A DNA stretch of 64,000 bases from Strongylocentrotus droebachiensis (lineage: Eukaryota > Echinodermata > Echinoidea > Camarodonta > Strongylocentrotidae), in NCBI GenBank assembly GCA_035222895.1, contig JAVYIG010001824.1:62001-126000 (forward strand), written 5' to 3'. Shown piece after piece: positions 57,023 to 64,000 of this stretch. A program made the translations under genes and the position numbers. The notes under the pieces were generated by a model. It was not told where the DNA came from. It saw only the letters and a list, made by a program, of their open reading frames with translations, and did not search any database. The first letter of the stretch is position 1, and every line of letters starts with the position of its first letter.

Positions 57023-57805
57023 ATGCCTGTGTCTCTCGGTGAGTGGCGTGTCAGGATCGGCACGTTCATGCGCCGTCGGAGGAAAGAATATGACTACAAC
57101 TACTTTTGGAGGAAACTTCACAACTTAATTAAACAAAACAAGAATGCTGAGCCACCCAAAGAAAACAATAATCCTGACTGTAACATCTCATCTCCTACTG
57201 GCTCTTCATTTGATGCGAATAGTTCTCCAGGGAACACGGCCCGTCGACCTGCGCCTTCTTACAATGTCAACCTTAATACCGCTCAAACAGGGCCTTCATG
57301 TGAAGTCAGCAATATCAGATGTAATGCTAATTGTCAGACTCGGTCACAATGTGACGGTCCAGAGTTTGATACTGTCACGGAGAGAGGATTCCCATGCGTT
57401 GTAAAAAACCCTGGTCAGAACGATGTCTTTCATTCTGAGTCTTCGTGTGCTGAAAACAATGGTTCTTCAACGGCAAATGAGATCAACCCTGTCCCTGATA
57501 CCAATGACGTGCAAAGTACAGTTCCCCGACCCTGCGTAGAAGACGAATTGGACAATAGACACATTACCATTAATCCCCCTGAATCCGTCCAAATACGAAA
57601 AACAGACCAACATGAAGTAGTCACATCAGAGTCGTACTCACATGTACCTGTAGCCATCGCGTGTGAGACAGATTGCATCCAAATAGATGAGGAGGAGACA
57701 TCAAACTCTGCACCGTCGGGGATAGAGGACCAATCATTGGGCTTGTTACCTAAACCCAGGCTAGATACAACTAGAAACTCCGATAAAACAACACCATCTA
57801 TCAAG
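57023..57805 (+). CDS. NLR gene exon 1: basic start and low-complexity segment
   Basis: The ATG lies in a good context (CACCATGC) and opens 261 codons ending at ATCAAG|GTATGA, a strong donor in phase 0. The start reads MPVSLGEWRVRIGTFMRRRR, then KEYDYNYFWRKLHNLIKQNK: short, basic and probably helical. Residues 45-261 are rich in Asn, Ser, Pro, Thr and Glu with scattered Cys, so probably disordered. No known domain is recognised. From memory, similar 'W-R-x-R-I-G-x-F' starts precede 2A in proteins of some non-LTR retrotransposons; this was not checked. If real, exon 1 plus exon 2 would be a domesticated transposon leader. Confidence 0.7.
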
Positions 57806-60800
57806 GTATGATTGATATTTATTATGTATTTTCCCAGAACATGCACTCCTTCCCCTTTTTTGTTTTTGTTTAAGAAGACAAATAATGAGACAGACGAAGA
57901 AACGAACAAAACAAACATCAAAACTGAAAATAACAATTCTTCGTGTAAACTTGTTTTTAAACGGGACATGTGACTAGCAAAATTAGAGCTATATATAATG
58001 TTTTTAAAGAGGACATTTTTATTATTTCAATTTGCTGTGGATATTTTTGATTTGACATTCCTTGTACAATATTAATGGTAAAAGTGCCCTTTACACTTTC
58101 ACAGAGTTATTAAACTAACGTGATTCTACATGTATTTTGAAGAAAAAAAGTCTAATGATTCTTTTGAAAATTGTCTTCTGTCCACCAATTTCATAAAGGA
58201 ATTAGCGTTTTATCAAATAACGTCTAATAATTTTTTTGAAAATTGTATTAAGGTAATAACGGATTATCATGAATCATCTTGTCCAATGGCTACATGAACA
58301 CCCTTCTATTACCTCTTTGCGATATTTGTTGCTTTATAAATGTTAAAATAAACTAGAAACGATTGATAAAAAACTCCGTCAGAAATACAATGTGGCACAA
58401 GGATATTATCTCAGTATGGCTTGTTCATATGTTTACACAGTTAAAAGTGCATCCTTAATTCGTAACCTTCCTTTGTTCTTAGGAAGTAACGGAGAATCAC
58501 GGATCACCGACTTATCCGGTCCTCCGATCAGGGACAACCACCGGTGAAGCAGATGCAATCAAAGGAAAGGACTGTTTAGACATGACCAACATACTCCTAT
58601 TGAGATCCGGTGACGTAGAACGAAACCCTGGTCCAAATGATAAGTAAGCAGCATAAACGAGCATCTTTGGAACATCAAAATCCATTGTTTCATATTCGAC
58701 TGAACCCGAATCCAAGTCTACGATTACGTTAATATTGAAGGACAACTTAATTAGACTATTTGTCTTTGTTAAATCCAATTCTAAACAAATCCTTGAATCC
58801 ACCGTCGAGTTTCAATTCGTGTCTAGTAGAATACGGGTCATTGAGTTTGCTGGTAAAAACAATCTTTGGATTTGATGAATGAAATCAAAAGGGAAGAAGT
58901 TTTGCATATTCTTGTTATATTTGACAAGTACATGTCGTAATATTTTGCAGTGTTTGTCTATTTTTTGTATTACAGGTGACGATATCAATTATTATAATTC
59001 AATGCAGTAAAACACTGTATTTGCAAGTCAAAGGAGCAAAATGAAAGTTCTCTAAATACAGAATTTCGTAAATATCTAATAAAGCGCTATACAAAATAAT
59101 AATTCTTCTTATGTTCATAATTTAGCCCTGGAAGTCTGACCGAGCTCGAGCTCCATCTCCTTGCCGACGGTATGGATCCCTCAGATTTCAGGAAGGTCGG
59201 ACTAGCTTTAGGATTCACTGAGGCTCAACTAAGTCGGTTCGAGAAAGACAAGCTTGGCGACTCCATGCATGCTACCTATCAGATGCTTTGCGAATGGCGG
59301 AAGACAGGACGTGATAGCGAGGCGAGGGAGACATTGGTCGACACGTTAGAAAGCAATAAGCTGGTACAGCTTGCTGATAGTGTACGAAAAGGTAATACTA
59401 ATAATAGTGTAAAGCTAACTTAACACTTCTGGTGCTCCGCAATTAGTAACCAGGCTTTAGCAAGTTTGCCATTGTGGCTCTCTAGCTAGGGCGCCGTAAT
59501 GCCAACTAAGTTCGAGCCTATAGGGTTTAAAGATGAGCCTTAGAGGTGTCGCGGTTAAGTGGATATGTCCTAAGACCTTAGGCCAGACAGTTATGTCCAT
59601 TTGCCTACCTCGACCTAGGTGAGGGGACCTGGCAGGAATTAATTTATTAAAACGCTAGAGCACTGTAATTGCATCCATGTTAAAGACGGGGTAATAATTA
59701 CCGAGCGTGTCAAGTTAGACAAGAGCGCTATACAAGATCCCATTTCAATTATTAATAGTATTAATTATTAATAGTATTGCTATTATTATTTAGCATTATG
59801 TGCAAAATGTATCAGTAAAAATTACGTTTTCCATTAAAACATTGCAGCAAAGTGAGGAGTTTTGGAATATTGGATGATTTAACATTTACTATATAAAGGT
59901 GTCCTCAATTTCGTTGGATACTGCATACGATGTATATAATATACACATACAGATCGAGAGAGAGAGAGAGAGAAAGAAGGGGGGAGTTCAAAATTAATCT
60001 CTTTCATGCGTCACTGACCTTAATATATTTCATTAGAAAAATGTATCACGTTAATAGCCCAACTAGAGTTTTGATCAGACTAAATTATGTATTAAAGGAA
60101 ATTGCACATTTAATCTCAATACCAGAATACGCGGCAACGTATGGGACCAAATGCCTTAGGTATGCAATATCCATATTGATAAACAGCTTCAAAGGTAGAA
60201 CCTCCGTCTAGAAAGCACGTAAATAAAACTTTATCATGAAAGATGCAATTGATTAGTTAAGAGACTATATGCATATCATTCCAGGAGCGTAGCTTTTTAA
60301 AGTAGAAATCATTTTGATCATCTTTAGTTATGAACTTTAATTCAGATTTAGGAAGTAACGTATATTGATATTACATTTCTGTGATTTATGGTTCATGTTC
60401 TTTTTATGCTGCCGCTTTTGATATTGTTTTACGTTTAAACACTAGTAACATTGTTTTCCAAGTAACTTTACAAACAACATTCTTCACCATCTCATCGCAG
60501 GTCAGGCTGGTGATCACATACCCTCAATGACAGCGGAGGAAATCAAACGGGTCGCTGAAGAGGTCAAGCGCTATTATACATTTCATCTATGTCAGATTCA
60601 AGCCGATCCACTGAACAGCGAGCTCCTACTTAAATTTGACCGGATCTTCACCAATCTAACGTTGATGGAAGAAGACAAAGGTACCAAGCACAAAACACCG
60701 CTTCTATACGACGATCTCCTCAGGACGGAAGTCAACGGAATCTATCCTAAACGCTTGTTGGTGGAAGGTGAGGGTGGTGTGGGGAAAACCACTTTCTGCG

Positions 60801-62071
60801 CCAAGATCGCTTGGGACTGGATCCACGGAAAAGGTTACCAAGATTTCAAACTGGTTCTTGTCATCCTTTTTCGCGAGGCAAAGGAAAAGACTGTTGGAGA
60901 GATAGTGAAGTCGTATCTTTCTGACAACAATCCGGTCACAGCCAAGCAGCTAGACAAGCACATCCTCTCAAATCCGGATGGTGATGTCTTTCTTGTCCTG
61001 GACGGCCTAGATGAGTCTACTATCGATCTTAACAGCAATCAGCAAATCGCCCTGATCACTTCCAATCGTCTGTTCAATTCAGGGACAGTACTAATCACAT
61101 CGCGACAATGGAGGTCAGATGAAATTAGGAAGAATGCCAATCTCAGAAAGGTATTTGCTTTCATTGCTGTGGAAGGTTTCTCTGCTGAAAACCTCTCTTC
61201 CTACATCACCAAGTTCTTTCATCCAGACACAGGTTCGTCTGAAGATCTGAACCGATTCATATCGAACAACGATGTGATCAGAGAGAACATGGCCCCCTAC
61301 CCCATATACACAGCCATGCTGTGCATCATGTGGAAAGAGTTTGATGGAGAGCACCGAGAGGCAATGTCCAAGCTGCAAACATTTTCCCAGCTCTTCAATG
61401 AGATGATTGACTTTTTGGTTGATCATTACATATCGAAGCACATTCCACCTTCAGGTATCATTGAAGGCGAATTGAGAGAGAATCATTCAGAGATTCGTCA
61501 TCACCTGCTTCAGATTGGCCACATTGCCTTCAAGGGACTTGTTGAGAGACGGCTAGTATTCACAGAAGAAGAGTTTCAGAGTTATCCAGAGTCCATCGAT
61601 GTTGGTTGTAAAGTTGGTGTACTCACAAGAGAAAAGAAAGTTCTTCCGAGGAGAGACAGAAGAAATAATCCGACTTCAGCAGTTCAATCGGTGCAGTTCC
61701 CTCATAAGCTCTTCCAGGAATATCTATCAGGAATGTATCTTGCATCTCTTTACAACTCAAACCGTAATGAGTATGACAGGTTGATAGCGAAAATCATAAC
61801 GGATGCATGGGAATACCGGTACTTACTGTACTTCACATCGGCCCAACAGAAGCAGGTCGGATTGGATATCGTATCTCGTCTCACTAGTGAGTATGGCAGT
61901 AGTTATGATGACTTCATCATAGATGTAGTATACGAGAGCCAAGACCAAACAGTGGCCAAAGCAGTGGCTGATCATCTCTCCTCTAAGTCCAGCAAGACAC
62001 TGAAGATCACCAGGTGGATGCAGGCACACACAGTATCAGGGCATATCTTCATCATGAATCATCGTGACGTG
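57023..62071 (+). CDS. Death-NACHT NLR immune receptor with internal 2A peptide (four exons, 3' end beyond window)
   Basis: The exons are 57023-57805, 58483-58643, 59126-59391 and 60501-62071 (927 codons, all phases consistent). Residues 1-261 are a basic start and low-complexity segment of unknown role. Residues 295-312 are a 2A ribosome-skipping peptide. Residues 317-402 are a Death domain, a protein-interaction module. Residues ~485-800 are a NACHT NTPase with Walker A at 493-501 and Walker B at 566-575. In NLRs the NACHT domain binds ATP and drives assembly, the Death domain recruits a downstream partner, and LRRs sense the ligand. LRR exons are expected past 64 kb, and the last donor is phase 0 like the LRR exons at 18-23 kb. 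The protein is presumably cytosolic, although 2A leaders in sea-urchin NLRs have been reported to influence targeting. All catalytic residues are intact and no frameshift is seen, so it is probably functional. Confidence 0.88.
58483..58643 (+). CDS. NLR gene exon 2: 2A exon
   Basis: The acceptor is TTTGTTCTTAG| and the donor GATAA|GTAAGC. Frame 0 continues from exon 1: EVTENHGSPTYPVLRSGTTT, then KGKDCLDMTNILLLRSGDVE and RNPGPND. The exon leaves two bases (AA), completed by C of exon 3. If the intron were retained the frame would end at once (GAT AAG TAA), giving a short 2A-terminated protein. Confidence 0.85.
58582..58584 (+). promoter_or_regulatory. Possible alternative start codon 11 residues before the 2A core
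   Basis: This in-frame ATG (context GACATGA, purine at -3 but no G at +4) would give MTNILLLRSGDVERNPGP as the N terminus. That is the short Leu-rich-plus-2A leader form reported at the start of sea-urchin NLR (CATERPILLER) proteins. It could be used if transcription starts within intron 1. Confidence 0.4.
58612..58635 (+). other. 2A ribosome-skipping motif DVERNPGP
   Basis: The eight codons encode the invariant D-(V/I)-E-x-N-P-G-P core, preceded by the usual Leu-rich helix (ILLLRSG). In known 2A peptides the ribosome fails to join the final Gly and Pro, releasing the upstream chain and continuing from Pro. Here this would release residues 1-311 and restart at Pro 312, just ahead of the Death domain. 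All core residues are present. Confidence 0.88.
58980..59110 (+). mobile_element. SINE tail remnant in NLR intron 2
   Basis: It ends AAAGCGCTATACAAAATAAT, the same ending as the SINE at 59.5 kb. The body is too diverged to delimit the left end. Confidence 0.4.
59126..59391 (+). CDS. NLR gene exon 3: Death domain
   Basis: The acceptor is CATAATTTAG| and the donor GAAAAG|GTAATA. The frame from exon 2 continues PGSLTELELHLLADGMDPSD, then FRKVGLALGFTEAQLSRFEK, MCEWRKT-type (MLCEWRKTGRDSEARETLVD) and LESNKLVQLADSVRKG. The six-helix Death-fold pattern is clear: 'W-K-LA--LG' replaced by F-KVGLALG, 'Q---M---W', and 'L-D-L----L--LAD-V'. One exon for one domain is typical of the family. It leaves one base, completed by GT of exon 4. 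Confidence 0.88.
59540..59770 (+). mobile_element. tRNA-derived SINE in NLR intron 3
   Basis: It starts TAGAGGTGTCGCGGTTAAGT (A-box region), lacks a clear B-box (deleted), shares ACCTGGCAGGAATTAATT and GAGCACTGTAATTGCATCCA with the SINE at 27.5 kb, and ends AGCGCTATACAAGATCCC. It is an old copy. Confidence 0.7.
60501..62071 (+). CDS. NLR gene exon 4: NACHT NTPase
   Basis: The acceptor is CATCTCATCGCAG|. A 523-codon single exon starts QAGDHIPSM and is open to GACGTG|GTAAGG (donor at 62072; a second possible donor lies at 62081). Motifs: KRLLVEGEGGVGKTTFCAKI (Walker A), DGDVFLVLDGLDEST (Walker B with the extra acidic pair typical of NACHT), GTVLITSRQWRS (sensor), then the winged-helix region and FPHKLFQEYLSGMYLASLYN, the usual end of sea-urchin and vertebrate NACHT modules. 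If the donor is not used the frame stops at 62164. No LRR is encoded within the window on this strand. Confidence 0.92.
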
Positions 62072-62164
62072 GTAAGGAAAGTAACGTACGCTGTAGCAAC
62101 ATACCTATTTCATCTACGTATGATCCTTTTGAGTGAAACCGTTTTTATTGTCTCGCCTGCGTAG

Positions 62165-62885
62165 CAAAAAGCGAGATAGACGCCGCTTTTCCGGTGACTG
62201 CGGCGACGGCGGCGTCAACATCAAGAACTTAACCTAAGGCCTAAAATAAAAACTTGTTGCATTGCCCTTTGGGTGCCAAAACATGGGTCGGTCGGTCGGA
62301 AATGATTTTTTTTGTTTAACTTTTTTTGTTGTCCCCCTCTTCTGGTCGATATTTTTCAGTTTTTAATGTTTTTGTTTTTGTTTTTTCTACCTACGTGCAT
62401 GTTTACGCTAGTAGGAATTCGAAACTAGGGCAGAACTTTGAAGACGAGTGAGAATTTGGGAAGAATTTGATTTTATTCATTCATATCTCATTTAAACAAA
62501 CAAAATACATATTTTTGTATTCATTAATTTAAAAAAAATCTAAAAAATGGTTTAAAAAAAATTAAAAAAAATTAAAATGCCGACCGTGAATTTTCAGATT
62601 TTTGGGTCGGTCGCAAAGGGCAATCCAACAAGTTTTTATTTTAGGCCTAAGGTTAAGTTTTTGAATTGTTGATATAATTTTGAAAGTATAAGTTCTTAGT
62701 CAATCAAACTTGGACTATAGGGTTATCAAGTATCCTCAATCATGTGAGTAGAATTTCAGGCCACAAATTTAAGGTCAAAGGTCTTTTCAGGTCAACATAC
62801 TTATTTGTTGTGGCATCATCATCGAAAACTTAGCCTAAGGTTAAGTTTTTGAATTGTTGATATAATTTTGAGTCCTTAGTCCTTA
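62165..62885. mobile_element. CGCCGC repeat interrupted by an inverted-repeat MITE
   Basis: The outer repeat starts AAAAAGCGAGATAGACGCCG and GCGACGGCGGCGTC. Its body (AGTTTTTGAATTGTTGATAT) appears at 62656 and again at 62842. Inserted within it, 62226-62660 has inverted ends AACTTAACCTAAGGCCTAAA and TTTAGGCCTAAGGTTAAGTT plus about 25 more paired bases (AAACTTGTTGCATTGCCCTT and AAGGGCAATCCAACAAGTTT). Both sit in the intron directly after the NACHT exon. Confidence 0.7.
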
Positions 62886-62889
62886 CACC

Positions 62890-64000
62890 TCCTTCACATG
62901 CACAGAATTTTTCTAACGAGTCCTTATGGATCGCACAAATCCACGGATCTGTCACATATCCTAACGATTTGGCCACTTTTACGACCGATTTAATACCCCC
63001 TTAATTCACATATACAGATTTTTCTTACGAGTCCTTACGGATCGCCAACTCGTAGTCAATCGCAAGGATCCGTGAAAGGTTATACCCCCTTCACATACAC
63101 GGATTTTTCTTACGAGTCCTTACGGATCGCACAAATTCACGGATCTTTCACGGATCCTTACGAGTTGGCCACTTTTACGACCGGTTTAAGAGTTACTACG
63201 AGCTTTTTGCGGTTTATTATGGATTATTACGAGTTATTACGATGTATTTACGGCAACAGTCCACGATTTGTTATGAGTTGTCACGGATAACAACGAGCAA
63301 CTAACGTGTTAGTTACGACCTGTTTACGTGTTGATACGAATAGTTACGGGTAAGTTACGAGTATTTACGAGTCCTACGATTTTTAGCCAAAAAATAACAA
63401 CTGAAAATTAAGTGTTCGAATTTGCAGCTTTTATACCTTTCCCCGATTCGTAAACAGTTCGTAAGCATACGTAAAGTATACGTATCTATTCGTAAAGTAC
63501 TCGTAACTACACCTAAAATGCTCGTAATAACCCGTATTAATCCGTAAAGCCATCGTAAAATGACCCGAATAAAATCGTTAACAACACGTAAGCACACGTA
63601 ACCATCCGTAAACTACTCGCAATAATCCGTAAATAATCTGTAAACAAATTGTAAACTAACCGTAATGAATCGTTACAAAAATCTGTTACGAGTCATTTAC
63701 GGATTCTTGCGAGCAGTTTACGGATGGTCACGTGTTGTTGCGAGCGGTTTACGGATGATTACGGATTGTTACGAGCTATTTACGAGCTATTTACGGACAA
63801 ATCAATCCGTGGACAATCGTAAGAAGATTTTTGACATGTCAAAAAAATTGCCTCTCCTTTCACGGATGCTTAAGAGTGTCTACGAGTTGTTGCGAGTTGT
63901 GACGAGTTATTTACGGATACCAGCGAGTTATTTACGGATGCTTGCGATTGACTACGAGTTGGCGATCCGTAAGGACTCATAAGAAAAATCCGTGTATGTG
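62890..64000. mobile_element. Foldback element of ACGAGT/ACGGAT words
   Basis: The left arm at 63007-63075 (CACATATACAGATTTTTCTT, ACGAGTCCTTACGGATCGCC, AACTCGTAGTCAATCGCAAG) is inverted at the very end of the window (63932-64000). The first part of the arm is repeated directly at about 62895 and 63091. The ~850 bases between are almost entirely TTACGAGT, TTACGGAT, CGTAA and GAGTTATT words, with complement orientation dominating 63430-63620. There is no credible coding frame: the 80- and 105-residue frames (63355-63597, 63665-63982) are repeat artefacts. The element may end exactly at or just past 64000. Confidence 0.75.

Noticed and set aside
57430..57969. 179-residue minus-strand frame opposite NLR exon 1
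   Set aside because: It is antisense to an exon whose splice sites and phase fit the receptor gene. The frame is a shadow.
63355..63982. 80- and 105-residue frames near the window end
   Set aside because: They read the ACGAGT/ACGGAT foldback words (YELL-, RVV-, LRM-like peptide repeats), not a protein-coding gene.

Overview
The window is a piece of a large, AT-rich, repeat-laden animal nuclear genome, most probably from an echinoderm and most likely a sea urchin. The reasons are: an immune-receptor gene of the Death-NACHT type carrying a virus-like 2A peptide (a combination known from sea urchins); separate leucine-rich-repeat (LRR) exons of the same receptor family; several lineages of APE-type non-LTR retrotransposons (LINEs), tRNA-derived SINEs and foldback elements; and very long G/C homopolymers. 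No bacterial or organellar gene organisation is present. The species cannot be fixed from the sequence alone.

Layout. 0-17 kb holds short hairpin repeats, a partial duplication, a broken Tx1/L1-like LINE (2.6-3.6 kb), a GGGGCAC minisatellite (3.6-4.5 kb), an endonuclease-only LINE (5.1-6.6 kb), a possible first exon of a DUF3504/Crypton-like gene (7.9 kb), two A-rich ATAGGAAAAAATAG arrays (8.7-9.2 and 12.5-13.2 kb) around a doubtful small spliced gene, and a longer broken Tx1/L1-like LINE (14.0-16.6 kb). 17.9-23.1 kb (minus strand) is a tandem series of five LRR exons in ~0.9 kb units, one unit split by nested foldback elements and one exon truncated. 25.9-27.1 kb (minus) has two phase-compatible exons of an unrecognised gene, and 35.9-36.3 kb a likely terminal exon of another or the same gene. 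30-35.8 kb is a Tx1-like LINE fragment split by a 4.19 kb DNA transposon with a decayed THAP-type protein and a TA target duplication. 38-41 kb is SINEs, a foldback-like stretch and a duplicated block ending in an A tract. 41.3-45.3 kb is a nearly full-length but broken CR1/L2-like LINE. 45.7-49.8 kb is bounded by ~110 bp inverted repeats and contains a 4 x 196 bp satellite. 50-57 kb is mostly non-coding with MITEs, microsatellites and a small LINE remnant. 57.0-62.1 kb (plus) is the main gene.

The main gene has four exons whose splice phases agree throughout (927 codons to the last donor seen; it continues beyond the window). Exon 1 encodes a basic start and a long low-complexity segment. 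Exon 2 ends with a canonical 2A ribosome-skipping motif, DVERNPGP. Exon 3 is a Death domain. Exon 4 is a NACHT NTPase with intact Walker A and B motifs and ends in the same phase (0) as the LRR exons found at 18-23 kb. If 2A works, one mRNA would give a free ~311-residue N-terminal protein plus a Death-NACHT-LRR receptor. A Met in exon 2 would instead give a receptor starting with a very short 2A leader. The LRR exons at 18-23 kb belong to a second locus of the family on the opposite strand, for which no NACHT exon is visible.

All other coding-looking sequence is mobile-element debris or low-complexity reading frames. Long intergenic stretches with nothing recognisable are listed explicitly.
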